A program made the translations under genes and the position numbers. Shown in pieces: positions 56,506 to 64,000 of a stretch of DNA of 64,000 bases (position 1 is its first letter; each line of letters begins with the position of its first letter). Where the stretch lies: positions 124,001 through 188,000 of the forward strand of contig NZ_FNZV01000006.1 of the NCBI RefSeq assembly GCF_900109555.1. Reading direction: 5' to 3'. Below the pieces are notes generated by a model. That model ran no database searches. It was not told the DNA's origin and saw only the letters and a program-made list of their open reading frames with translations. This stretch comes from Pacificibacter marinus (GTDB lineage Bacteria; Pseudomonadota; Alphaproteobacteria; Rhodobacterales; Rhodobacteraceae).

Positions 56506-56976
56506 TTATTCGGCCGCTTGTGCCGTAACTGTGAGAGAGCCGCCAGCTTTTGCAACAGCTTCAACAGCTGCTTTAGACGCGCCAGTCACAGTGATGTTCA
56601 ATTTGGAAGTCGCTTCGCCTTTGGCGAGAACGCGGATACCGTCGAGTTTGCGGCGGATCAAACCAGATGCAACAAGTGTATCTTCGGTGATCGCTGCTTT
56701 CGCGTCGATTTTACCTTCGGCAATGAATTTCTCGATAAGGCCAAGGTTCACAACTGCAAATTTCTTGCGGTTTGGTTTGCTGAAGCCACGCTTAGGCAAA
56801 CGCATGTAAAGCGGCATTTGGCCACCTTCGTAGCCACCGATTGCAACACCTGAGCGGGATTTTTGACCTTTAATACCACGGCCACCCATTTTACCGGTGC
56901 CGGAACCAGGACCGCGACCTACGCGTTTGCGTGTTTTTGTGGCGCCTGGATTGTCGTGAAGTTCGTGCAGTTTCAT
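56506..56976 (-). CDS. rplO: Large ribosomal subunit protein uL15
   Basis: 156 residues from ATG 56976, with AAGGAG just upstream; the extension to 57093 overlaps the promoter and is rejected. [32 protein letters not shown] and [15 protein letters not shown] are canonical. The usual upstream partner rpmD is absent in this window, and rplO has its own promoter-like sequence. Confidence 0.97.
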   Translation of the reverse strand: MKLHELHDNPGATKTRKRVGRGPGSGTGKMGGRGIKGQKSRSGVAIGGYEGGQMPLYMRLPKRGFSKPNRKKFAVVNLGLIEKFIAEGKIDAKAAITEDTLVASGLIRRKLDGIRVLAKGEATSKLNITVTGASKAAVEAVAKAGGSLTVTAQAAE

Positions 56977-57071
56977 GTCGCTTCTCCTTGCCGGAACTGA
57001 TCCCCAGCGACGGAAGATCAAACACGGCTTAAATTTGTTGATTCTCTGTAATCCAAATGGATCACTGCGCG

Positions 57072-57100
57072 CATATACGAGACATTGACGCACGTTTCAA
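57072..57100 (-). promoter_or_regulatory. Putative promoter of rplO-secY-adk
   Basis: On the minus strand TTGAAA (57095-57100) and TATATG (57072-57077) have a 17-base spacer, 95 bp upstream of rplO. It explains how this block is expressed although the rest of the spc operon is not next to it. The surrounding 56977-57309 contains no gene and no rpmD. Confidence 0.5.
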
Positions 57101-57309
57101 GCCTGCAATGACGCGCCAACATGAAAGACCCAGCGCATTACATCACGGCGTCTGCACAACCGTTTGCCCCCAAAAGCGCCCTTGAACACCAATCAAACCC
57201 TCTCCTATAATGCATTTGAAGCTCCCAAGGCGGCACTATAGGGCAATGTTTACTCTTTATTTGTGACGCGCATAGGCACGCATTTTCAGCACATTCAGGG
57301 AAATAAAAC

Positions 57310-58203
57310 ATGGGCTTTATGCACTCTATGACATGCGAGACCGAAGGCATTGCTTGCACAGCGCCTGTTGCTTGGCGTGCACTGGATGGCGTGTGCAGTA
57401 TATTTTGGTCAGCGCAAGCGTCCAAAGGGGCCACGGGGTTTTATACGTCACCAGACCCTCGCATAATGTTGTTTTTCAACGATGTCTCAAGCCATATCCA
57501 AATCACAAACCGATCCAAAACATTCGAAACCAACGCGCGCCCCATGTTGCGAGCGATCTACGTGCCCGCCGGCATGCCCATGTGGACGCGGTTTTCGTCG
57601 GAACATCAGTTTTCACATCTGGATTTGCATTTGCACCGTGATTGGTTGCTGCGGCGATTGGCTCCAATACTCGGACGATCCATGGCGCAAACAACGATTC
57701 GAACATATGTAGAGTTGCAAGACGTCCAATCGCTGGAAGCCATCGCGCAAACATTGGTTGGTGAAATATCAAATCCAGCGCGCCACACACTTTTCGCCGA
57801 AAGCTTGGCAACCACGCTTGCCGTCGGCCTGTTGGATTTACCGCCTGAGACGCAGGAGCCTGTGTCAGGCGGGCTCACCCCCGCGCAAATGAACCACTTG
57901 CAAACACTTGTAGCCGCAAGCAATCGAAACAAGATCAGCATCGCAACGCTGTCTTCTGAAATTGGGCTATCGGAGAGTTGGTTTTGCCATGCCTTTAAAA
58001 AGACCAACGGCGTGACCCCACTGCAATGGGTGCAAGAACAACGTCTCGATCAGGTCAAAGAATTGTTGGACACAAGCACAATCACAATTGCAGGGGCAGC
58101 TGCCGCTGTCGGATTTTCCGATCAAGCCCATTTGACGCGCGTGTTCCGACAATTCGAGGGAACAACCCCAGCGGTCTGGCGCCGCGCAAACCGCCAAAAA
58201 TAG
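57310..58203 (+). CDS. AraC-family transcriptional regulator
   Basis: A 297-residue regulator. The N-terminal 185 residues have no clear named ligand domain (cupin-like positions such as YVPAGMPMW). The C-terminal AraC DNA-binding domain spans about 195-295 with both helix-turn-helix units: SIATLSSEIGLSESWFCHAF and TIAGAAAAVGFSDQAHLTRVFRQ. It points toward and ends 30 bp before the convergent TonB-dependent receptor gene, so it probably activates the iron-siderophore locus in response to the imported siderophore, as PchR-like proteins do. The target promoters are not evident. Confidence 0.85.
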   Translation: MGFMHSMTCETEGIACTAPVAWRALDGVCSIFWSAQASKGATGFYTSPDPRIMLFFNDVSSHIQITNRSKTFETNARPMLRAIYVPAGMPMWTRFSSEHQFSHLDLHLHRDWLLRRLAPILGRSMAQTTIRTYVELQDVQSLEAIAQTLVGEISNPARHTLFAESLATTLAVGLLDLPPETQEPVSGGLTPAQMNHLQTLVAASNRNKISIATLSSEIGLSESWFCHAFKKTNGVTPLQWVQEQRLDQVKELLDTSTITIAGAAAAVGFSDQAHLTRVFRQFEGTTPAVWRRANRQK

Positions 58204-58233
58204 GTCCACCCGCACGCGGATGGACCCGATATC

Positions 58234-60345
58234 TTACCAGCTGTGACGCAAAGTTGCGCTGATGTTGCGGCCAGGGTTGTAGAAATCCGCCCCAAACCCA
58301 CCATAGGCAACGTGCTTTTCATCCAAAAGGTTGGTGACGTTCAATGCAATTTCGGTTGCATCCGAAACAGCATAGCTCACCGCCAAATCAAGGATCACTG
58401 CGTCATCTGATTTAGATGTATTGCCATCTGTCAGCCAATATTCCCCTGTGTATCGCGCGCCCAAGCCAAAAGTCGCATCACCACGACTTCCCTGCCCCGC
58501 AAGGGTGTAATCCAACCAAAGAGACGCCATGGTGTTGGGCACGAATTTAAGCTCATTGCCTTCATTGCCCCCTGTGCCATTTTCAATGATTTCGGACTCG
58601 AGATAGGAATAGGCTGCCGTTAGGCTTAGCGCCTCTGTCATTTCGGCTTTTGCCTCAAAATCAATCCCGCGCACCCGCGCCTTGCCGATAGTCTCTTCCA
58701 CAAGCGTGACTGGGTTTGTGACTGTCATGTTGGTTTTCGATAGATCAAACACCGATGCCGTGAACAAAGCACGCATGCCGTCTGGACGGTATTTTGCACC
58801 CAATTCATATTGCTCGCCACGCTCAGGGTCCACACCGATACCAGCAGGCGTGACAGACTGCGCATAACTGCCATACACGGACAGATCATTGCGCACTTTA
58901 TACGTCAGCCCGACACGACCCGTTGTTTCATTAAAGGATCCTGAATTGGATGTGCTCGTCAGCTTATTGACCTGAGTGACGTCGATCCAATCATGCCGCA
59001 GCCCAACATTGGCGATGAACCGGTCATTCACAGTCACGTCTTCTTGCAAGTAAATCGCTTTAGATGTCGTTTCGGTTGCATTGCTTAAATACGGCGTCAA
59101 AGTTGCAAGATCGATCCCGCCTGAATACGTCGGGTTGGTCCAATCAATGTTGTCCGCCAACGCCCAATAATTTGTGTTTTCCGCTGAACTATCACTGTAG
59201 GCAACCCCAACAAGAGTTCGACTGTCAAACATACCAAATTGGGTCTCGTACAAAAGATGAGCATCTACGGCCACCTCAGACGCAGAGCTGTCATTGGCAA
59301 AATAATACCGCGACGCAAGCGTATTTGGAAGCGATGCAATGCCCGCGACATAGGCGTAGCCAAAATCACTCTCGCTATCAGAATAGCGCGCGGTAGAGGC
59401 AATACTTAAACCGCTGCCAAAGTCATGATCGAACTTAACTGTGACCGTGTCTCGCTCAGTGCCGCGATAATTGAAATCAGGTTCACCAAAAAAGGTACTG
59501 CGATCAAAATCGATCCCATTGGGGTACCCGCCACTGCCCGGAACAGCATCGCGGTCCAGATGATCATAGACAACTGTCAGGCTGGTCGCATCGCTTGGAC
59601 GCCACGTTAAACCACCCATCAAGAACACTTCGTTGTTTTGCGAGTGATTGGTTTCAGCGTCAGCGTCTTGCACCTTTCCAGTCAAACGCCAAGACAGCGT
59701 TCCCGCATCATCAAAGTGGTCACTCAAATCAAAGCCAACCTCTTTGTGATTGTTGGACCCGTAGGTCAAATACACTTTACGCAGGCGCTCATCCGTTGGA
59801 ACCTTTGTGACATAGTTCACCGCGCCACCCGGATCTGATACCCCATAGTCAGCAGAATTAGCCCCTTTGAGAATCTCAATCCGCTCAAAGGCAAAAGGTT
59901 CTTCACGGACACCGCCAAAGGCAGCCCCAAGTGATAGACCATCGCGGTAGGTATAGGCATCAAAGCCGCGCACGAGGAAGTTATCAAAACGATCATCAGA
60001 TCCGTAAAAATCTGTCGCGACCCCAGAGGTATACTGCAAAACCTGCTCAGTATTGACCGCACGACGCGTCTCGATTTCTTTTGATGTCACAACGGAAACC
60101 GTCGCAGCCGTATTCAAAATGTCAGCCTGTAACTTGCCACCGTTTGTGACCTGCACGGCAACAAAAGAACTTGAATCATTATCAGCTTCGGCACCTTCGA
60201 CAACGATAGGGGCAAGTTCGATGTTCCTATCGTTGTCTTGCGCCAAAAGAGCGCTCGGGGCGCAGAGGCAAATAACGGCACAGCCAGACATAAGAGCCGC
60301 CAGACCGCGCTGAGGGCGGGTTGAATTTATATGTAAGAGGGACAC
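58234..60345 (-). CDS. TonB-dependent siderophore receptor
   Basis: 703 residues from a GTG start with AGGAG ahead. Signal peptide (GLAALMSGCAVICLCAPSALLAQ, split by charge near residue 13), TonB-box-like IELAPIVVEG, plug domain with EIETRRAVNTEQVLQYTSGV, NFLVRGFDAYTYRDG and ERIEILKGANSADYG-DPGGAVNYVTK, then a 22-strand barrel ending NPGRNISATLRHSW with terminal aromatic Trp. The pattern fits ferrichrome/hydroxamate-type receptors (FhuA/FoxA-like). It imports Fe-siderophore across the outer membrane for the ABC system encoded on the other strand. No siderophore synthesis genes are present, so uptake of foreign siderophores is likely. Confidence 0.92.
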   Translation of the reverse strand: MSLLHINSTRPQRGLAALMSGCAVICLCAPSALLAQDNDRNIELAPIVVEGAEADNDSSSFVAVQVTNGGKLQADILNTAATVSVVTSKEIETRRAVNTEQVLQYTSGVATDFYGSDDRFDNFLVRGFDAYTYRDGLSLGAAFGGVREEPFAFERIEILKGANSADYGVSDPGGAVNYVTKVPTDERLRKVYLTYGSNNHKEVGFDLSDHFDDAGTLSWRLTGKVQDADAETNHSQNNEVFLMGGLTWRPSDATSLTVVYDHLDRDAVPGSGGYPNGIDFDRSTFFGEPDFNYRGTERDTVTVKFDHDFGSGLSIASTARYSDSESDFGYAYVAGIASLPNTLASRYYFANDSSASEVAVDAHLLYETQFGMFDSRTLVGVAYSDSSAENTNYWALADNIDWTNPTYSGGIDLATLTPYLSNATETTSKAIYLQEDVTVNDRFIANVGLRHDWIDVTQVNKLTSTSNSGSFNETTGRVGLTYKVRNDLSVYGSYAQSVTPAGIGVDPERGEQYELGAKYRPDGMRALFTASVFDLSKTNMTVTNPVTLVEETIGKARVRGIDFEAKAEMTEALSLTAAYSYLESEIIENGTGGNEGNELKFVPNTMASLWLDYTLAGQGSRGDATFGLGARYTGEYWLTDGNTSKSDDAVILDLAVSYAVSDATEIALNVTNLLDEKHVAYGGFGADFYNPGRNISATLRHSW

Positions 60346-60645
60346 GACGGTAAGCTCCTAAAAGTCGAGGTAGTCATTCTTGCTTTCCAAACCAGCAACT
60401 AGTCTGGTCAGGGATGGCTTATGATTTAACCGAGCCTTCTCGTGAGATGACTCAATTCGGCACGGTTCAGATTGAGGTGTGATTAGCGACATGTTCGGTA
60501 AGCGTCTTGAACAATCTTACTGTTTTTGTCGGAAATTGTTTAAAACCACTATTTTTCGAAAATTTTACCCCAAAGCGTCGCGCTGTACACTTGACGCACG
60601 CGCATAGAGATAGGTAGTCGATAAAAAAACTCAACTATCGAGGTC
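60346..60645. promoter_or_regulatory. Divergent control region between the receptor and the iron ABC operon
   Basis: 300 bp without a gene, flanked by two divergent iron-uptake transcripts. It must hold both promoters. I could not identify a convincing Fur, RirA or Irr box; a 12-base palindrome TGAGATGACTCA (60443-60454) is the only notable symmetric motif. AraC binding sites may lie here. Confidence 0.5.
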
Positions 60646-60648
60646 GTG

Positions 60649-61659
60649 ATGCCAATCTCCAGTATATCCACACTTACACGTGCATTTTTTCGGATATCCC
60701 ACGCTGGCCTCATCGCTTGTGTCTTAAGTGTCGCCCCCTTACAGGCACAAGAATATCCACTCGAGATCCAGCATGCCTTCGGAACAACCGTCATCACGCA
60801 AAAGCCCGTACGCGTAGCATCTGTTGCTTGGGCAAACCACGAAGTGCCGCTGGCCCTTGGCGTTGTGCCCGTCGGGTTCGCTGCTGCAAACTTTGGTGAC
60901 GATGACAACAATGGCCTTTTGCCTTGGGTCGAAGCCGCTTTGAATGATCTCGGTGCCACAGCGCCCGCTTTGTTCGACGAAGGCGACGGGATTGATTTTG
61001 AAGCAGTCGCCCAGAGCGCCCCAGATGTCATTCTGGCTGCCTATTCCGGTCTTAGCCAATCGGATTATGACACGCTGAGTAAAATAGCGCCTGTTGTTGC
61101 TTATCCTGAAACCCCTTGGGCCACCGATTGGCGCGACATGATTTTACTGAACAGCACAGGTATGGGGATGGCCGCCGAAGGTGCCGCGCTGGTCGGCCAA
61201 ATTGAAACTGAGATTGCTCAAACTGCAGCGCGTTTTCCTGAGCTCGCAGGAAAATCTGCGATGTTTGTCACCCACCTCAACCCAATGAATCTAAGCACCA
61301 TCGGCTTTTACACGGACAATGACACCCGCGTGCAGTTGTTTCATGACCTCGGCCTCGTATCACCTGCCGTGATCAAAAATGCTTCCGAAAGCGGGCGGTT
61401 TTCAGGTCAAATCAGTGTGGAAAATGTCGACATGCTTCAAGATGCAGACATCCTAGTGACCTACGGCACGCCTGAGCTGCTAGAAAAAATGAGCGAAAAC
61501 ACTCTGACGGCGCGTCTGCCTGCCGTGTCACAAAAATCACTTGTGCTGCTGGGCAACAGCCCTCTGGGCACAGCGGCAAATCCAACTCCCCTGTCGATTT
61601 CATGGGTTCTTGAAGACTACGTGCGTCTGCTCGCCAATGCGGCACGAAACGTGAAATAA
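60649..61659 (+). CDS. Iron-siderophore ABC transporter substrate-binding protein
   Basis: 336 residues from ATG 60649 (a GTG three bases earlier is possible). Signal peptide with hydrophobic core GLIACVLSVAPLQA and cleavage before QEYPLE. The mature cluster B/class III fold has FGTTVITQKPVRVASVAW, ESVAQSAPDVILAAYSG-like DFEAVAQSAPDVILAAYSG, and PVVAYPETPW typical of FecB/FhuD-like proteins. It lacks a lipobox cysteine, so it is soluble in the periplasm. Coupled to the first permease by TAATG overlap. Confidence 0.9.
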   Translation: MPISSISTLTRAFFRISHAGLIACVLSVAPLQAQEYPLEIQHAFGTTVITQKPVRVASVAWANHEVPLALGVVPVGFAAANFGDDDNNGLLPWVEAALNDLGATAPALFDEGDGIDFEAVAQSAPDVILAAYSGLSQSDYDTLSKIAPVVAYPETPWATDWRDMILLNSTGMGMAAEGAALVGQIETEIAQTAARFPELAGKSAMFVTHLNPMNLSTIGFYTDNDTRVQLFHDLGLVSPAVIKNASESGRFSGQISVENVDMLQDADILVTYGTPELLEKMSENTLTARLPAVSQKSLVLLGNSPLGTAANPTPLSISWVLEDYVRLLANAARNVK

Positions 61660-62690
61660 TGGGTATCAACACCCTGCCAAAACCTACGATCCTCGCACAG
61701 CTTCGCGGCCCTACACTGTGGTTCGTCGCAATGGGGGCATTGCTGAGTGTCTCGTGCTTGCTTTCGGTTGCACTGGGTGCGCGACTTGTAGACATGCACG
61801 ACGTTATCGGCGCCCTCAAAGGGCAAACCGCAACGATTGGGGAAGCCGCCGTGACGCACCGTATCCCGCGCACCGTGCTTGCTATCGTGGCAGGCGCGGC
61901 GTTGGGCATGTCGGGGGGCGCGATGCAAGGCGTCACACGCAATCCGCTAGCAGACCCAGGGATACTGGGCGTGAACGCAGGCGCGTCCTTGGCAATCGTG
62001 ATCGCCATCGTTTGGGTCGGCACGGACAATGCACAGGTCTATATATGGACTGCTATTTTCGGCGCAGGCCTGTCTGCCATTGGAGTCTATTTTATCGCCA
62101 GTCGCGGGCGCGGCGGGGCAACGCCATTGAAGCTCGCCCTCGCAGGGGCAGCCACATCAGCGGCCCTGTCTTCGCTAACCACAGCCATCATCTTGCCACG
62201 CAGCGATATCGCAGGGCTTGTGCTGGCTTGGACCGTCGGCGGCGTTGGCGGTGCAACCTATGATCAAATCACGCCTGTTTTGCCCTTTTTGCTGGTTGGC
62301 ACAGTCATCACTCTGCTTTCGGCACGCAAACTGAATATGCTTGCCCTTGGCGATGAGACGGCAGCGGGCCTTGGGGAACAGGTGGCGCGCGCCCGCGCAT
62401 TTGCTGCGCTTGGGGCGATTTTACTGTGCGGCGGGACCACCGCCATGTGTGGCCCCATCGGTTTTGTAGGTCTGGTGGTGCCACATATTTGCAGACTGCT
62501 TATTGGGGTGGATTACAGACTTCTATTACCGCTCTGCGCGTTGGTCGGCGCCATACTTTTAACCCTCGCTGATATCACAGGCCGCTTGATCGCGCGCCCC
62601 GGCGAATTGGATGTCGGCATCGTCACAGCCTTTATCGGCGCGCCTGTATTTATCTGGATCGTGCGACGCAAAAGAGTGGCAGCGCTATGA
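61659..62690 (+). CDS. Iron-siderophore ABC transporter permease (FecCD family), first subunit
   Basis: 343 residues with about ten helices. FecCD landmarks: HRIPRTVLAIVAGAALGMSGGAMQGVTRNPLADPGILGVNAG near the N-terminal third (residues about 66-106), LGDETAAGLGEQV, and CGPIGFVGLVVPHICRLLIG. It pairs with the next gene product as the transmembrane channel. Overlaps both neighbours. Confidence 0.93.
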   Translation: MGINTLPKPTILAQLRGPTLWFVAMGALLSVSCLLSVALGARLVDMHDVIGALKGQTATIGEAAVTHRIPRTVLAIVAGAALGMSGGAMQGVTRNPLADPGILGVNAGASLAIVIAIVWVGTDNAQVYIWTAIFGAGLSAIGVYFIASRGRGGATPLKLALAGAATSAALSSLTTAIILPRSDIAGLVLAWTVGGVGGATYDQITPVLPFLLVGTVITLLSARKLNMLALGDETAAGLGEQVARARAFAALGAILLCGGTTAMCGPIGFVGLVVPHICRLLIGVDYRLLLPLCALVGAILLTLADITGRLIARPGELDVGIVTAFIGAPVFIWIVRRKRVAAL

Positions 62691-63730
62691 CCGACACATC
62701 CCAGCCCCTTCCACTGCAAATCGCCCATATGCGACGCAGACAACGCGCGCGCCAAACAGGTCTGAACCTGTTTTTACTGACGCTTGTTGCTGTTGGGTTT
62801 GTGCTCACACTAATGTCCGGCCATACGTTTGTACCGCTCGGCGATGTTATCCGCAGCCTTTTGGGCGAAACCATTGCAGGTGCATCTTTCACAGTGGTTG
62901 AATTGCGGTTCCCTCGCGCGGTTCTGTCTATTTTAACTGGTATGTGTTTTGGCATGGGGGGCGTTGCATTTCAGACCATGTTGCGCAATCCACTTGCCAG
63001 CCCAGACATCATCGGCATCAGCGCGGGAGCAAGCGCCAGCGCGGTGTTTGCGATTGTTGTGCTGTCCCTGAGCGGGCCAATGGTGTCGCTTATTGCCGTC
63101 ATCGCGGGATTGGGCGTGGCCTTGGCAATCTATGCGCTATCGTGGCGCAACGGCGTGACAGCTGCGCGGCTTATTTTGGTCGGGATCGGCCTGTCGGCAA
63201 TGTTGCAAAGTCTCATTTCATATCTGCTTTTACGTGCCCCAAGTTGGAGCCTACAAGAAGCGATGCGTTGGTTGATGGGCAGCGTCAACGGCGCACAATT
63301 GGATCAAGCCCTGCCCCTTTTCCTTGCCCTTTGCATTTGTGGCGGTCTGCTTTTGGCCCAAGCCAACAATCTTGAGGCCTTACGCATGGGCGATGAAACT
63401 GCTGCGGGGCTGGGCGTGTCGCTCACCCGCACCCGCATCACTGTAATTGTCAGCGCAGTGGGGTTGATTGCCTTTGCCGCCGCGGCTTCGGGCCCAATTG
63501 CCTTTGTGTCATTTCTGTCCGGCCCCATCGCGGCCCGCATTGCAGGACGCACTGGATCGCTGTTGATCCCTGCGGCCCTCGTTGGCGCAGCCTTGGTGTT
63601 GTTCAGCGATTACGCGGGGCAAGTTTTACTGCCCGCACGTTATCCCGTTGGCGTTGTGACCGGCGTTTTGGGTGCCCCTTACCTTATTTATCTTATCACG
63701 CGTGCGCACAAAACCGGAGGCGCCCTATGA
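62687..63730 (+). CDS. Iron-siderophore ABC transporter permease (FecCD family), second subunit
   Basis: 347 residues with the same plan: RFPRAVLSILTGMCFGMGG, NPLASPDIIGISAGASASAV, LRMGDETAAGLGVSL and SGPIAFVSFLSGPIAARIAG. The usual VPH...R tail of FecCD is altered to LSGPIAARIAG, as in FepG-like subunits. Forms a heterodimer with the preceding permease. ATG overlaps the preceding stop by 4 bp, and its own stop overlaps the ATPase start by 4 bp. Confidence 0.92.
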   Translation: MTDTSQPLPLQIAHMRRRQRARQTGLNLFLLTLVAVGFVLTLMSGHTFVPLGDVIRSLLGETIAGASFTVVELRFPRAVLSILTGMCFGMGGVAFQTMLRNPLASPDIIGISAGASASAVFAIVVLSLSGPMVSLIAVIAGLGVALAIYALSWRNGVTAARLILVGIGLSAMLQSLISYLLLRAPSWSLQEAMRWLMGSVNGAQLDQALPLFLALCICGGLLLAQANNLEALRMGDETAAGLGVSLTRTRITVIVSAVGLIAFAAAASGPIAFVSFLSGPIAARIAGRTGSLLIPAALVGAALVLFSDYAGQVLLPARYPVGVVTGVLGAPYLIYLITRAHKTGGAL

Positions 63731-64000
63731 GCCCCCCTTCCCTTGTTATCAATGATCTCGTTGCAGGCTACGGCGACACACAAATTTTAAACGGGATCAC
63801 CTTTGAAATTCCGCCGGCGCAGATCACTGCGATTGTCGGGGCCAATGCCTGCGGCAAATCCACATTGTTGAAAACCATGTCTCGCCTGATCACGCCCGTG
63901 TCTGGCACTGTCACGCTTGATGGCACCGCGCTTCACCAGATCAAGCCCAAACACTTGGCACGCAAGTTAGGATTTTTGCCGCAATCGCCCATCGCGCCAG
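63727..64000 (+). CDS. Iron-siderophore ABC transporter ATP-binding protein, N-terminal part
   Basis: The first 91 codons are inside the window. MSPPSLVINDLVAGYGDTQI, Walker A GANACGKSTLLKTMSRL (the usual GPNGCGKST with two changes, still matching GxxxxGKS/T), LDGTALHQIKPKHLARKLGF and the Q-loop LPQSP identify a FecE/FepC-type ATPase. It continues past the right edge. Confidence 0.92.
   Translation, partial: MSPPSLVINDLVAGYGDTQILNGITFEIPPAQITAIVGANACGKSTLLKTMSRLITPVSGTVTLDGTALHQIKPKHLARKLGFLPQSPIAP

Noticed and set aside
60443-60454. TGAGATGACTCA as an iron-responsive operator
   Set aside because: The spacing does not fit the TGA-N9-TCA iron-responsive operator, and short palindromes of this kind occur by chance.
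1-64000. CRISPR arrays, ribosomal RNA genes, prophage structural genes, toxin-antitoxin or defence islands
   Set aside because: No regularly spaced repeats, rRNA signatures or recognisable defence genes were seen; the only mobile traces are the decayed fragments at 26.8-29.35 kb.

Overview
The window looks like the chromosome of a marine alphaproteobacterium of the Roseobacter group (Rhodobacterales/Rhodobacteraceae). The evidence is the order ccoNOQP - universal stress protein - fnrL - hemN - hemC - hemE, the ccoGHIS cluster, the four-gene AapJQMP/Bzt amino-acid transporter, an ATP12-type F1 assembly chaperone, the bS21 C-terminus at the left edge, and the rpmH-rnpA-yidD-yidC-engB-argB neighbourhood. 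The assignment rests on gene content and protein resemblance only; no search was run.

Layout. 1-98: 3' end of rpsU. 0.2-5.1 kb: a sugar-acid catabolic pair (DapA-family protein and IlvD/Edd dehydratase) divergent from a LacI regulator, with two LacI-type operators between them, then an FCD/GntR regulator. 5.1-9.0 kb: a YbbA/YbbP-type ABC exporter divergent from a TesA-type esterase. 9.0-22.8 kb: a microaerobic respiration and haem block, ccoS-I-H-G, ccoP-Q-O-N, usp, fnrL, hemN, hemC, hemE, carrying four FNR-type boxes. 22.8-26.8 kb: a kinase remnant, two glutathione-transferase genes, a TetR regulator and a Bcr/CflA efflux pump. 26.8-29.35 kb: decayed mobile DNA (RepB-like, Tni-like and serine-recombinase remnants) ending beside tRNA-Arg(ACG). 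29.5-33.2 kb: TVP38 membrane protein, flavin disulfide oxidoreductase and a histidine kinase in one direction. 33.4-40.8 kb: rpmH-rnpA-yidD-ttcA-EAL-yidC-engB-argB-sixA. 40.9-45.4 kb: aapJQMP. 45.7-49.9 kb: ATP12, HAD phosphatase, rluC, crcB and rarA. 50.0-51.2 kb: a luxR-luxI quorum-sensing pair. 51.5-57.1 kb: rplO-secY-adk and rpsM-rpsK-rpoA-rplQ. 57.3-64 kb: an iron-siderophore uptake locus (AraC regulator, TonB-dependent receptor, periplasmic binding protein, two permeases, ATPase cut by the window edge).

How the parts work together. FnrL probably senses low oxygen and acts through the boxes upstream of ccoG, ccoN, usp and hemN/fnrL. This would link synthesis of the high-affinity cbb3 oxidase, its copper and maturation factors, and oxygen-independent haem synthesis. 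The sugar-acid genes are probably repressed by the divergent LacI protein. The iron locus has its own AraC regulator and lies directly upstream of rplO, where rpmD would be expected, so the spc ribosomal operon is split here.

I did not find a convincing new defence or mobile system. The most unusual items are the layered decayed elements at 26.8-29.35 kb, a perfect 20-bp inverted repeat upstream of aapJ, the TVP38-oxidoreductase-kinase trio, and the split ribosomal operon beside the iron locus.
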